Part shown: positions 38,519 to 47,580 of the stretch, in pieces
How the letters are laid out: the number at the start of each line of letters is the position of its first letter
Numbering within the stretch: the first letter of the stretch is position 1
Notes under the pieces: generated by a model
Seen by the model: the letters and a program-made list of their open reading frames with translations, nothing else
Told to the model about the DNA's origin: nothing
Database searches by the model: none
Assembly: GCF_900176345.1 (NCBI RefSeq)
Contig: NZ_FWXU01000003.1
Coordinates: 186,001-250,000 of the forward strand
DNA length: 64,000 bases
DNA from: Rhizobium sp. RU36D
GTDB lineage: Bacteria > Pseudomonadota > Alphaproteobacteria > Rhizobiales > Rhizobiaceae
Reading direction: 5' to 3'
Position numbers and translations under genes: made by a program

Positions 38519-38533
38519 GGAGCAGTACCCTTT

Positions 38534-39991
38534 TCAGCCAGGCAAACCCCGGCTTATGGCGGCGATTCGCTGGAAATCCTGTTGAAACCGGGCGAGTTCC
38601 TCGGCGCGCTTGTGCTCATCCGGCAAGCGAAGCAGATAGGACGGATGCACGGTGACGAACAGCGTGATGCCATTGCCCATCGCGCTCTCGCCCCGCATCT
38701 GCGACAGCGGCGACGTCTGCCCCGTCAGCGAATAGACGGCAGTCGCCCCCGTGGCGACGATCAGCTTCGGCTTGACCAGCTCGATTTCGCGCGTCAGCCA
38801 CCAGCGGCAAATATCCACCTCGCCTTTGTCGGGTCTCTGGTGGATGCGGCGCTTGCCGCGCGGCTCGTATTTGAAGTGCTTGACCGCGTTCGTCATGTAA
38901 ATCTTCCCGCGATCAATGCCGGCCTCGGCCAGCACGCCGTTCAGCAAACGCCCGGCGGGGCCGACGAATGGACGCCCGGCCAGATCCTCCTCGTCGCCCG
39001 GCTGCTCACCTACGATCATGACGTCAGCCTGGGCTGGACCTTCGCCAAAGACGGTTTGCGTGGCGTTGCAGTGGATCGGACAGCGGTCGCAGACCCTCGC
39101 CGCTGCGCGCAAGGCCTCGAGGGATTCTGGCTCAGCCGCCGGGTCTTCCTGGACAGGGAGAGGCACTCGCAGCTTGTGGTGAAAGCTCGGCGGAATGGTT
39201 GGAGCCCGCGCGGCCATGTCGATCACCCGCGCTTCGGCGGAGGCGATCAGCTCGGGAATGAGCGCGGCCTCCGGCAGGTTCTTCCAGTATTTCTTCGGCA
39301 TCTCCGTCATCATCATCTTCACCTTCAGCCGGGCCGGATTGAAGATGGAGGCGTAATAGGTGCGCCAGAGATCGTCGGTCTGGTCGGTGAGATCGGGCTT
39401 CTCCGCTGGCTGATCTGATGTAAGAAGCTCGGCTCCGTCCCAGATGATCGAACCCTTCGGCGTAGCGATCAGCCAGTCCATGTCGGCAAACCGCCGCTGG
39501 AAGAACGGGGCGATCCGGGCGACGATGAAATGATCCGGCTCGAACCAGGCGATGAACCGGCGACGTCCAACGACACCAGGCGGCAGGGGCATTTCCTTGA
39601 AACGCACGAAGGCTGTCATCTTGTGGCAGTCGCGGCGCACCGACTGCGCCCATCGCCGCGCCTGGGCCACATCGGCATCGGCACGCATGTCGAGCACATT
39701 GCGGTCGCGCGCCAGCCGGAACAGCAGCCGGTAGAGCAGTGCAAACCGAGCGGGATCGCCGTGGCAGATCACCGCCTGCGACAGCGTCAGGAATTCGGCC
39801 GGCACGTTCGGGGCGGGAATATCGGGCGACGGCGCCGGCAGGTCCGTCGGCGCGTCGGAAAACAGCCCCGCCTCTCCCCCGGCGGTCCGCCAATCGATCC
39901 GCTCCGGCTCGACTCCCGCCATCAGGTAGGCGCGGGCCGGGTCGCGCCATTCGGCAAAGTCGCCCCGGCCCTTGAGGATCGCGACATGCAT
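38534..39991 (-). CDS. DUF4130-UdgX fusion, uracil-DNA binding repair protein
   Basis: 485 residues; the ATG at 39991 overlaps the TGA of the upstream radical SAM gene. Residues about 1-270 form the DUF4130 / TIGR03915 domain (AFVRFKEM, GRRRFIAWFEPDHFIVARIAPFF, DMDWLIATPKGSIIWDG). Residues about 290-485 are a UdgX-type family 4 uracil-DNA glycosylase: Fe-S cysteines in VCDRCPIHC, active site GEQPGDEEDLAGRPF, and the R-loop KRRIHQRP, whose His (about 384) corresponds to the residue that makes a covalent bond to uracil-containing DNA in mycobacterial UdgX. It probably traps or removes uracil. The fused DUF4130 domain has no known activity. Confidence 0.92.
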   Translation of the reverse strand: MHVAILKGRGDFAEWRDPARAYLMAGVEPERIDWRTAGGEAGLFSDAPTDLPAPSPDIPAPNVPAEFLTLSQAVICHGDPARFALLYRLLFRLARDRNVLDMRADADVAQARRWAQSVRRDCHKMTAFVRFKEMPLPPGVVGRRRFIAWFEPDHFIVARIAPFFQRRFADMDWLIATPKGSIIWDGAELLTSDQPAEKPDLTDQTDDLWRTYYASIFNPARLKVKMMMTEMPKKYWKNLPEAALIPELIASAEARVIDMAARAPTIPPSFHHKLRVPLPVQEDPAAEPESLEALRAAARVCDRCPIHCNATQTVFGEGPAQADVMIVGEQPGDEEDLAGRPFVGPAGRLLNGVLAEAGIDRGKIYMTNAVKHFKYEPRGKRRIHQRPDKGEVDICRWWLTREIELVKPKLIVATGATAVYSLTGQTSPLSQMRGESAMGNGITLFVTVHPSYLLRLPDEHKRAEELARFQQDFQRIAAISRGLPG

Positions 39992-41226
39992 CACAACAGT
40001 GCCAACTGCTCCGGCGGCGGCGCAAACAGGCTGCGCAAGTCGCTGCGTTCGGTAAGCTTCATCGGCGTCCAGCCCTCGGCAACGATAAAGGGCCGCACTT
40101 TCTTCAACGACACGTTCAGCCGCTTCAAATCCTCAAGCCGAAGCCGGCCATGACGTCGCGCCGACAGCACGGATTGCACCGTCTTGACGCCAAAGCCCGG
40201 AACGCGAAGCAACATCTCCTTGTCCGCCTTGTTGACATCCACGGGAAAACGCGACCGGTTGGCCAAAGCCCAGGCAAGCTTCGGATCGATGTCGAGATCG
40301 AGCATCCCGTCTGCGCGCGCCGACGTGATTTCGCCGATATCGAAGCCATAGAAGCGATAGAGCCAGTCTGCCTGGTAGAGCCGATGTTCCCGGATGAGCG
40401 GCGGCTTGACGAGAGGCAGCTTGCGCGAGGCATCAGGGATTGGACTGAAAGCCGAATAATAGACGCGTTTCAGCTGATAGCTGCCATAAAGCCGCGCGCT
40501 GGTCCCGAGGATGGTGGCATCACTGGCCCCATCGGCACCGACAATCATCTGCGTGCTCTGCCCGGCCGGCGCAAATATCCGGCGACGCTTGGTCTGCACT
40601 GTCGGCTCCGCCATTTCCTCGATCTTCAGCCGCAACGCGCCCATGGATCGGCGGATACCCTCAGGTCGTTTCTGCGGGGCGTAATCCGTAATACCGCGGT
40701 CCGTCGGCAGCTCTATGTTGATCGACAATCGATCGGCATAGAGCCCCGCCTCCTCGATCAGACCAGCCGATGCCTCGGGAATAGTCTTCAGATGAATATA
40801 GCCGCGGAAATTATGCACCGTCCTCAGGTCGCGGGCGACCCGCACCATCTCCTCCATCGTGTGATCCGACGAGCGGATGATGCCCGACGACAGGAACAGT
40901 CCCTCGATATAGTTGCGCCGGTAGAATTCGAGGGTCAGCCACACGACTTCCTCCGGCGTGAACCGCGCCCGCGCGACATTGCTCGAGGAGCGGTTGATGC
41001 AATAGGCGCAGTCATAGATGCAGAAGTTCGTCAGCAGGATCTTCAGCAGCGATATACAGCGTCCATCGGGTGCATAGGCGTGGCAGATACCGGATCCTTC
41101 CGTCGATCCCAACCCGCCCGATCGCGCCGAGTCACGCTTTGTCGTACCGCTCGAGGCACAGGACGCATCATACTTTGCCGCATCGGAAAGGATGGCAAGC
41201 CGTTCTTTCAGGGATTTCGCAACCAT
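39991..41226 (-). CDS. Putative DNA modification/repair radical SAM protein
   Basis: 411 residues. The radical SAM cluster motif CxxxCxxC is at 69-76 (CIYDCAYC), followed by INRSSSN and a TIM-barrel core (LFLSSGIIRSSDHTMEEMVRV, GYIHLKTIPEAS). The C-terminal part carries helix-hairpin-helix segments (PVDVNKADKEMLLRVPGFG, KTVQSVLSARRHGRL), which would bind DNA. This fits the family named in annotation as radical SAM linked to UDG (TIGR03916). It is the first gene of the pair with the UdgX fusion, with overlapping stop and start. The chemistry on DNA is unknown. Confidence 0.93.
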   Translation of the reverse strand: MVAKSLKERLAILSDAAKYDASCASSGTTKRDSARSGGLGSTEGSGICHAYAPDGRCISLLKILLTNFCIYDCAYCINRSSSNVARARFTPEEVVWLTLEFYRRNYIEGLFLSSGIIRSSDHTMEEMVRVARDLRTVHNFRGYIHLKTIPEASAGLIEEAGLYADRLSINIELPTDRGITDYAPQKRPEGIRRSMGALRLKIEEMAEPTVQTKRRRIFAPAGQSTQMIVGADGASDATILGTSARLYGSYQLKRVYYSAFSPIPDASRKLPLVKPPLIREHRLYQADWLYRFYGFDIGEITSARADGMLDLDIDPKLAWALANRSRFPVDVNKADKEMLLRVPGFGVKTVQSVLSARRHGRLRLEDLKRLNVSLKKVRPFIVAEGWTPMKLTERSDLRSLFAPPPEQLALL

Positions 41227-41410
41227 AAATGTTCACTATACGTTCTTTCTTTTCCTGTCAATCTGTATTAGCTTGGCAACGGCAGCAGGAATTGATCTTC
41301 CGCAAGTCAGGCCGGACGCAAGGTGCGCGGCGACAGGAGGATAAGGGATCTGCTAGGCACAACAGAGGCGCATGCGGGGGCACCGACGCCAACAAATCTG
41401 GGGACGATGA

Positions 41411-42952
41411 ATGCTGGATACCGCAAGCCTGTCACCGCCTTTGGCCGGGCGTCGAGAATGGATCGGACTGGCGATCCTGTCGATCGCCTGCCTGATCTAT
41501 TCCATGGATCTCTCGGTCCTGTTCCTTGCCATGCCGGCGATCGTCACCGATCTTGATCCGACGGCTGCCGAACTGCTGTGGGTCAACGATATCTATGGCT
41601 TCATGGTTGCCGGTTTCCTGGTCACCATGGGCACGCTGGGCGACAGGATCGGCCGCCGGAAGGTCTTGCTAATCGGCGCGGCTGCCTTTGGGCTGGCCTC
41701 CATCTTTGCCGCCTATTCCACGACGGCATCCATGCTGATCCTTGCACGGGCGCTTCTCGGCATAGCCGGCGCCACCATCGCGCCGTCCACCCTGTCGCTG
41801 ATCGTCAACATGTTCCATGACGAAGGGGAGCGGAACCGGGCGATCGGCATCTGGGGCACCGGTTTCGCACTGGGTGGCCTGATCGGCCCACTGATCGGCG
41901 GCGTGCTTCTGGAATATTTCCATTGGGGCTCGGTGTTTCTGATCAATGTTCCCATCATGCTGCTGCTGATCGTGCTGGCGCCCTTTCTGCTGCCGGAATA
42001 TCGCAGCAACGAGAGCGGCCGGCTCGACCTTGCGAGCGTCGCTCTGTCCTTGGCGACGGTGCTGCCGGTCATCTATGGCGTGAAGAAGATTGCCACGGAA
42101 GGCATGTCGCCCCTGTACCTCCTTCCCATCGTTTGCGGCATTCTCTTTGGAGGGCTTTTCATCCGGCGGCAGAAGCGTCTCGCCGACCCGCTCGTGGATC
42201 TTGCTTTGTTCAAGATCCCGGCCTTTTCCACGTCACTGATGATCAATCTGGCCGGCGTCTTTTTCATTTTCGGCATCTTCCTGTTCCAGAACCTGTTCCT
42301 GCAACTGGTGCTGGGATTGTCGCCACTCGAGGCGGCGCTCTGGTCTGCCGCACCCGGCATCGTGTTCACCATCATGTCGCTGCAGGCCTATCGCATCACC
42401 AACCGGCTGGGGCCTGTCCGCACGGTCCTGCTTGGCCTCATCATCGATGCCGTGGGCATGTCACTCATGGCGATGGCCGCCTATGCCCAGAATCTCTACG
42501 GCATTCTTGTGGCCAGCATGGTGATGGGACTGGGTTTCGTGCCCGTGGTCTTGACCACGACAGGGCTGATCGTGGGCTCTAGCCCGCCCGAGCGCGCCGG
42601 CGCGGCATCCGCCATATCCGAGACGAGCGCCGAGCTCGGCGGTGCGCTTGGCGTTGCCTTCCTGGGAAGCCTGGGGACACTCTTCTATCGCCTTGCCATG
42701 GCCGATGTGGATCTCGGTGGCGTTGGCGGCGAGCAGGCAGACGCGGTCCGATCGACGCTCGCGGGGGCTGTCGATACGGCCCGCCAGATCGGCAGCACCG
42801 CACCTTTGCCCTGGCTCGATCTCGCCCGTGACAGCTTCTCCATGGGCTTCGCTGTCTGCTGCGCCCTGTCGTCCATGACGCTGATTCTGCTCGTTCTCGT
42901 CGCGCGGCGCGTCTACGGCGCGTCAGGCGAGCCGCCAACCGCATCGCATTAG
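41411..42952 (+). CDS. MFS multidrug transporter, DHA2 (14-helix) family
   Basis: 513 residues; GGGG lies seven bases before the ATG. Fourteen hydrophobic segments are expected. Motif A between helices 2 and 3 is clear (GTLGDRIGRRKVLLIGA), motif C is GTGFALGGLIGPLIGGVL in helix 5, and SMDLSVLFLAMPAI (helix 1) is the DHA2 D1 pattern. The overall wording resembles SmvA/QacA-type exporters of quaternary ammonium compounds and dyes. A cytoplasmic loop near the middle is short. It stands alone. Confidence 0.93.
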   Translation: MLDTASLSPPLAGRREWIGLAILSIACLIYSMDLSVLFLAMPAIVTDLDPTAAELLWVNDIYGFMVAGFLVTMGTLGDRIGRRKVLLIGAAAFGLASIFAAYSTTASMLILARALLGIAGATIAPSTLSLIVNMFHDEGERNRAIGIWGTGFALGGLIGPLIGGVLLEYFHWGSVFLINVPIMLLLIVLAPFLLPEYRSNESGRLDLASVALSLATVLPVIYGVKKIATEGMSPLYLLPIVCGILFGGLFIRRQKRLADPLVDLALFKIPAFSTSLMINLAGVFFIFGIFLFQNLFLQLVLGLSPLEAALWSAAPGIVFTIMSLQAYRITNRLGPVRTVLLGLIIDAVGMSLMAMAAYAQNLYGILVASMVMGLGFVPVVLTTTGLIVGSSPPERAGAASAISETSAELGGALGVAFLGSLGTLFYRLAMADVDLGGVGGEQADAVRSTLAGAVDTARQIGSTAPLPWLDLARDSFSMGFAVCCALSSMTLILLVLVARRVYGASGEPPTASH

Positions 42953-43052
42953 CTTGCACAGCACCGGATCCGTCAGGTTTCCAAATACCTAACGAAATTT
43001 CTGGAAATTGCCGCAACCTATCTGCTATATTGCGGTTATTCGATTTGAACAT

Positions 43053-43088
43053 GGTTCCGTAGCTTTGCTTCGGAACCTGTTTTTCTTT
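43053..43088 (+). promoter_or_regulatory. Terminator-like hairpin in the greA leader
   Basis: GGTTCCG (43053-43059) pairs perfectly with CGGAACC (43071-43077) around an 11-base loop, and TGTTTTTCTTTT follows. It lies 43 bases before the greA start. A possible -10 element (CTATAT, 43024-43029) is placed to give a transcript of about 50 nt that ends here. The upstream MFS gene ends at 42952, so the hairpin is either its terminator or an attenuator of greA. Confidence 0.65.
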
Positions 43089-43130
43089 TATGTCGTCGCA
43101 TTGCCGGCATAAGATGTGAAGGAAGAGGAA

Positions 43131-43607
43131 ATGGTAGATAAGGTACCCATGACGCAGAACGGCTTCGCCAAGCTGCAGGAGGAACTGCGCTGGCGTCAGC
43201 AGGAAGAGCGTCCGAGAATCATCGAGGCGATCGCCGAAGCGCGGGCCCATGGTGACCTTTCCGAAAACGCCGAGTATCACGCCGCCAAGGAAGCGCAGAG
43301 CCACAACGAAGGTCGCATCGGCGAACTCGAGGACCTGACGGCTCGCGCCGAGGTGATCGACCTGTCGAAAATGTCCGGCTCGAAGATCAAGTTCGGCGCC
43401 ACCGTGAAGCTGGTGGACGAGGACACGGAAGAAGAGAAGACCTACCAGATCGTCGGCGACCAGGAGGCGGACGTGAAGGCGGGCCGCATCTCGATCTCCT
43501 CACCGATTGCCCGTGCCCTGATCGGCAAGGAAGCCGGCGACAGCATTGAGGTCGTGGCACCCGGCGGTTCCAAGGCCTATGAAATCATTGCCGTCAACTG
43601 GGGCTGA
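43131..43607 (+). CDS. greA: Transcription elongation factor GreA
   Basis: 158 residues from ATG 43131 with GGAAGAGGAA before it. The N-terminal coiled coil ([21 protein letters not shown]) leads to the tip motif [15 protein letters not shown] with its two acidic residues, which act in the RNA polymerase secondary channel to cleave backtracked RNA. The C-terminal FKBP-like domain has [15 protein letters not shown] and the final [14 protein letters not shown]. All expected parts are present. The lpcC coding region starts inside its 3' end. Confidence 0.98.
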   Translation: MVDKVPMTQNGFAKLQEELRWRQQEERPRIIEAIAEARAHGDLSENAEYHAAKEAQSHNEGRIGELEDLTARAEVIDLSKMSGSKIKFGATVKLVDEDTEEEKTYQIVGDQEADVKAGRISISSPIARALIGKEAGDSIEVVAPGGSKAYEIIAVNWG

Positions 43608-44700
43608 TACCGCCACCGCGGTCTCGCGTGACTGGCAGGACATCAGCGATGTCAGGGTTCTCGCACCGAACTTCAAGCGCAGACTGTCAGGCGTAACCTC
43701 CACCATCATCCAGCTCGTGCCTGTGCAAAACCGGCTCGGGCAAAAGGTGGCGACGGTCGGCGCCGGGCTGCCGCCGTCCCTCACCGCCGTCAGGTGGCTC
43801 GACCTGTTGTCGCTCTGGCGGCCCCCGACAGGATTTTCCAATCGCGTCTGGCACGCGCGCCGCAATATCGAGATGCTGCCGGGCATCATCATGCGCGACG
43901 TGTTGCGCATGCCCTTGAAGCTGGTTTTCACCTCGGCGTCCCAGCGCCGCCACAGCCGTTGGACCCGGGTGCTGGTCTCGCGCATGGATGCGGTGATCGC
44001 GACCAGCGCCAAGACCTCGGCATATCTCAAGGTGCCCAACACCGTCGTGATGCACGGCATCGACACCGTCAGGTTCTCGCCGCCGGATGATCGCGCGCGC
44101 GCCAAATCCAGTCTCGGACTTGACTCGCATCAGCGCCATGTCGGCTGTTTCGGGCGGGTGCGCCGCCAGAAGGGCACCGATCTCTTTGTCGATACCATGA
44201 TCCGCCTGCTTCCCGACCGTCCGGGCTGGTCGGCGGTGGTGGCCGGTCGCGCAACTGCGCAGCACCAGTCTTTCGAGCAGGACCTCAAACGCAAGGTGGC
44301 CGAGGCAAACCTGTCCGACCGCATCCTGTTCGTCGGCGAGCACACCAATATCAACGACTGGTATCGGGCGCTGGACCTGTTTGTCGCACCACAGCGCTGG
44401 GAGGGTTTTGGCCTGACCCCGCTAGAGGCCATGGCGACCGCCGTGCCGGTGGTCGCAACCGACGTTGGCGCCTTCAGCGAGCTTCTCGCCTCGCCCAAGG
44501 GCGAAACCGGCCTCTTGATTCCGGCCGATGATTTGGAGGCCATGGTCGCCGCCACCGCCACGCTGATGGATGACGATGCACGCCGCCACGGGGCTGCCGC
44601 ACAGGCGCTGAGCCAGGCCCGGGAGCAGTTCACGATCGAGGGAGAAGCCCGGCAGATCGGGGCGATCTATGACAGCCTGCTGAACAAGGCTCAGCGGTAA
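43579..44700 (+). CDS. lpcC: Lipopolysaccharide core mannosyltransferase LpcC (GT4)
   Basis: About 373 residues from ATG 43579; a TTG at 43588 is also possible, and both starts lie inside greA. The protein is a GT4 glycosyltransferase: [20 protein letters not shown] at the N-terminus, [14 protein letters not shown], then [16 protein letters not shown] and [16 protein letters not shown] with the E-x7-E motif. The opening sequence and its place after greA match LpcC of rhizobia as I remember it, which adds mannose to the LPS inner core at the cytoplasmic face of the inner membrane. Confidence 0.9.
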   Translation: MKSLPSTGADTATAVSRDWQDISDVRVLAPNFKRRLSGVTSTIIQLVPVQNRLGQKVATVGAGLPPSLTAVRWLDLLSLWRPPTGFSNRVWHARRNIEMLPGIIMRDVLRMPLKLVFTSASQRRHSRWTRVLVSRMDAVIATSAKTSAYLKVPNTVVMHGIDTVRFSPPDDRARAKSSLGLDSHQRHVGCFGRVRRQKGTDLFVDTMIRLLPDRPGWSAVVAGRATAQHQSFEQDLKRKVAEANLSDRILFVGEHTNINDWYRALDLFVAPQRWEGFGLTPLEAMATAVPVVATDVGAFSELLASPKGETGLLIPADDLEAMVAATATLMDDDARRHGAAAQALSQAREQFTIEGEARQIGAIYDSLLNKAQR

Positions 44701-44758
44701 AGCGTCAACCGCCCTTTGATGCTCATCGTCCAGTTGCTTGCAGAGGGCGCGGCTCGCC

Positions 44759-45223
44759 TCAGATCGCGACCAGATCCAGTTTCTTGACTTGCCGGATCGT
44801 CAGCATGGTCTTGACCGTGTCGACATTTTCGGTGGCAGTCAGCACTTCGATGACGAAGTCCTGGAAACTGGTGAGGTTTTCCGCCACGCAATGCAGCAGG
44901 TAATCGCTTTCGCCGGAGACCATCCAGGCCTGGCGCACCATCGGCCAGCCCTCGGTTGCCGCCGCAAAAGCCTTGAGATTGCTGTCGGACTGGTGCTTCA
45001 GCCCCACCATGCAGAAGGCCACGAGGTCGAACCCCAGCCGCGGCGCATTCAGCATGGCGTGATAGCCTTCGATGATGCCGGCCTCTTCCAGCTTGCGAAC
45101 CCGCCTAAGGCAGGGCGGCGCCGAAACGCCGACGCGCTCCGCCAGCTCGACATTCGTCATCCGGCCGTCGCGCTGCAGCTCCCGCAAAATCTTGAGATCG
45201 ATGGCATCCAGCGCCGCGCGCAA
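44759..45223 (-). CDS. Lrp/AsnC-family transcriptional regulator
   Basis: 154 residues starting at a TTG (45223) with a GGAAGGG site upstream. The winged helix (AIDLKILRELQRDGRMTNVELAERVGVSAPPCLRRVRKLEEAGII) leads to the ligand-binding RAM domain (NAPRLGFDLVAFCMVGLKH, then WMVSGESDYLLHCVAENL). The length fits the 150-165 residues of Lrp proteins. Possible targets include the genes at its own locus. The effector amino acid cannot be deduced. Confidence 0.93.
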   Translation of the reverse strand: MRAALDAIDLKILRELQRDGRMTNVELAERVGVSAPPCLRRVRKLEEAGIIEGYHAMLNAPRLGFDLVAFCMVGLKHQSDSNLKAFAAATEGWPMVRQAWMVSGESDYLLHCVAENLTSFQDFVIEVLTATENVDTVKTMLTIRQVKKLDLVAI

Positions 45224-45311
45224 AGCTCAAACCCTTCCTTGGTAACGAGATGCATTCTTTAGTCGGACCGGAGGGATTCGCAAGAATATGTCGTCGCCGT
45301 GAACAGATATG

Positions 45312-45524
45312 TCAGTCAAAATCCGATGAATCGGAATCTGGCTGGCTAATTTCCGATCCAAGCAAGGTTGCAAAAGCCCGATTTGCCCAATCGGGAGGCA
45401 GCCGACCCTCGTCGTTAACAGGAAAAACTGCGACTGCGCCAATTCGGCTTGTTATTTGCGCAAGGCTGCCCTTGAATAAACGCATGGAGCGATAATAATC
45501 GCCGATGGAAAAAACGCGTTGCAT
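45312..45524 (-). CDS. Small protein of unknown function
   Basis: 70 residues from ATG 45524, with GAGG five bases upstream. The sequence begins MQRVFSIGDYYRSMRLFKGS and ends in an acidic tail (QPDSDSSDFD). It is more AT-rich than the flanking trxB and Lrp-family genes and is divergent from trxB with 60 bases between starts. The ribosome site and reasonable codon mix support it, but no homologue is recalled. It could also be a chance frame. Confidence 0.45.
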   Translation of the reverse strand: MQRVFSIGDYYRSMRLFKGSLAQITSRIGAVAVFPVNDEGRLPPDWANRAFATLLGSEISQPDSDSSDFD

Positions 45525-45584
45525 GTCGGCCTCTGCATCGCCATTTAGAGGGCCTCATCTGCGACGCGATCGAAAGGACATATC

Positions 45585-46559
45585 ATGAGCGCCCGTCATA
45601 CCAAGGTGCTGATCATCGGCTCTGGCCCGGCCGGCTACACGGCTGCCATTTACGCGGCGCGCGCCATGCTGCAGCCGGTCTTGATCGCTGGCATGGAACA
45701 GGGTGGTCAGTTGATGATCACGACCGATGTCGAGAACTATCCGGGCTATGCCGACCCGATCCAGGGTCCCTTCCTGATGGAACAGATGCTGAAGCAGGCG
45801 GTCCATGTCGGCGCCGAGATCGTCAATGATCTCGTGACCGAAGTCGATCTGTCGCGCCGCCCGTTCACCGTCAAGACCGATTCGGGCCAGGTCTGGATCG
45901 CCGATACGCTGATCATCGCCACGGGCGCCAAGGCCAAGTGGCTCGGTATCGAGAGCGAACAGCATTTCCAGGGTTTTGGCGTCTCGGCCTGCGCCACCTG
46001 CGACGGCTTCTTCTATCGCAACCGCGATGTGATCGTGGTTGGCGGCGGCAACTCAGCAGTCGAAGAGGCGCTTTATCTCTCCAATATCGCCAAGACCGTC
46101 ACCGTCGTTCATCGGCGCGATAGCTTCCGCTCGGAAAAGATCCTGCAGGAACGGCTGTTCGCCAAGCCGAACATCAGGGTGATCTGGAACGCGGAAGTGG
46201 TGGAAATCACCGGCGATGCGGCCAAGCCGCCAATGCCGCCGTCTGTTACCGGCGCGCGCCTGCGCGATACCAGGACGGGAGCGATTACCGACGTCTCAAC
46301 CCACGGCGTCTTCGTCGCGATCGGCCATGCGCCTGCCGTTGAGCTGTTCAAGGACAAGCTGCGGCTGAAGCCGAACGGCTATCTCTGGACCGCGCCGGAC
46401 TCGACCGCAACGGATGTGGCGGGCGTCTTCGCCGCCGGCGACGTCACGGATGATGTCTACCGGCAGGCAATCACAGCAGCCGGCATGGGATGCATGGCAG
46501 CCCTTGAAGCTGAACGATACCTGACAGCCATGGAAACCCGCGCGGAAGCGGCGGAGTAA
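45585..46559 (+). CDS. trxB: Thioredoxin reductase
   Basis: 324 residues. The FAD-binding start (VLIIGSGPAGYTAAIYAARAM), the redox centre CATC (Cys136 and Cys139, in SACATCDGFFY) and the NADPH-binding GGGNSAVEEALYLSNIA are present, as is the second FAD motif (GVFAAGDVTDDVYRQAITAAG). It passes electrons from NADPH to thioredoxin in the cytoplasm. The LysR-type regulator LsrB follows only 19 bases later, forming the trxB-lsrB pair of rhizobia. Confidence 0.97.
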   Translation: MSARHTKVLIIGSGPAGYTAAIYAARAMLQPVLIAGMEQGGQLMITTDVENYPGYADPIQGPFLMEQMLKQAVHVGAEIVNDLVTEVDLSRRPFTVKTDSGQVWIADTLIIATGAKAKWLGIESEQHFQGFGVSACATCDGFFYRNRDVIVVGGGNSAVEEALYLSNIAKTVTVVHRRDSFRSEKILQERLFAKPNIRVIWNAEVVEITGDAAKPPMPPSVTGARLRDTRTGAITDVSTHGVFVAIGHAPAVELFKDKLRLKPNGYLWTAPDSTATDVAGVFAAGDVTDDVYRQAITAAGMGCMAALEAERYLTAMETRAEAAE

Positions 46560-46578
46560 CGATATGCGAGGTGGAGGC

Positions 46579-47475
46579 ATGCCGCTCGATTGGGACAAGC
46601 TGCGCATTTTTCACGCAGCGGCAGAGGCCGGTTCCTTCACTCACGCAGCCGACAAGCTGCATCTGTCCCAATCGGCGATCAGCCGTCAGGTCAGCGCGCT
46701 GGAGCAGGATATTGGCGTCAAGCTGTTCCACCGCCATGCGCGCGGCCTGATCCTGACCGAACAGGGCGAACTGCTTTACCGCACGGCCCATGACGTGCTG
46801 CTGAAGCTCGAGACGGTGAAGATGCAGCTCACCGAGACGACGGAGAAGCCCACCGGGCGGCTGCGCGTCACCACGACGGTCGGCCTCGGCCAGGGCTGGC
46901 TCACCGACAAGGTGCAGGAATTCCTGCAGCTCTATCCGGAAATGTCGATCCAGCTCATCCTCGACAACGAGGAGTTGGACGTAAACATGCGCCATGCGGA
47001 TTGCGCCATCCGCCTGCGCCAGCCGCAGCAATCGGACCTGATCCAGAGGAAACTCTTCACGGTTCACATGCATGTCTACGCCTCGCCGTCCTATATCAAC
47101 CGCTTCGGCGAGCCCCAGTCGATCGAGGATCTCGACAACCACCGGATCATCTCCTTTGGCGAACCGGCACCGGCCTATCTGCTGGATGTCAACTGGCTGG
47201 AAATCGCAGGGCGCAATTCGGACAATCCGCGCCAGGCCCATCTGCAGATCAACAGCCTGACCTCGATCAAGCGCGCCTGCCTGCTGGGGATAGGCATAGC
47301 CATGCTGCCGGATTACATCGTCGGACGCGATCCCGGCCTGCTGCAGCTCGTCACCAATGCCGATGTGCCGTCGTTCGACACCTATTTCTGCTATCCCGAC
47401 GAGATGAAAAATGCTGCAAAGCTGAAGGCTTTTCGCGACTTTATTGTCGCAAAAGCAAGAAACTGGAATTTTTGA
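46579..47475 (+). CDS. lsrB: LysR-family redox regulator LsrB
   Basis: 298 residues from ATG 46579, with GAGGTGGAGG just upstream. The winged helix reads WDKLRIFHAAAEAGSFTHAA and LSQSAISRQVSALEQDIG. The effector domain contains LRVTTTVGLGQGWLTDKV, ILDNEELDVNMRHADCAIRL (with a Cys), RACLLGIGIAMLPDYIVG and FDTYFCYPDEMKNAAK. Wording and place after trxB match LsrB of Sinorhizobium, a thiol-responsive regulator of oxidative stress and LPS genes needed in symbiosis. Cysteines near residues 147, 238 and 280 could be sensor residues. Two AbcR-type sRNA genes follow. Confidence 0.95.
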   Translation: MPLDWDKLRIFHAAAEAGSFTHAADKLHLSQSAISRQVSALEQDIGVKLFHRHARGLILTEQGELLYRTAHDVLLKLETVKMQLTETTEKPTGRLRVTTTVGLGQGWLTDKVQEFLQLYPEMSIQLILDNEELDVNMRHADCAIRLRQPQQSDLIQRKLFTVHMHVYASPSYINRFGEPQSIEDLDNHRIISFGEPAPAYLLDVNWLEIAGRNSDNPRQAHLQINSLTSIKRACLLGIGIAMLPDYIVGRDPGLLQLVTNADVPSFDTYFCYPDEMKNAAKLKAFRDFIVAKARNWNF

Positions 47476-47537
47476 TTTTTGCGGTCACTCGCCTGAATAA
47501 ACGATTTCAATAGGTTAACAGAAGCGGTGCATGCTAC

Positions 47538-47552
47538 GCATGTCAGACATGC
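47538..47552. promoter_or_regulatory. Palindromic operator before the first AbcR-type sRNA
   Basis: GCATGTCAGACATGC is a perfect 15-base palindrome with a single central A. It lies 28 bases before the likely start of the first sRNA, so around position -35. The same element, with one change, stands in front of the second sRNA. Confidence 0.65.
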
Positions 47553-47580
47553 ACAATTAATCATTGTTCACTGCACAAAA

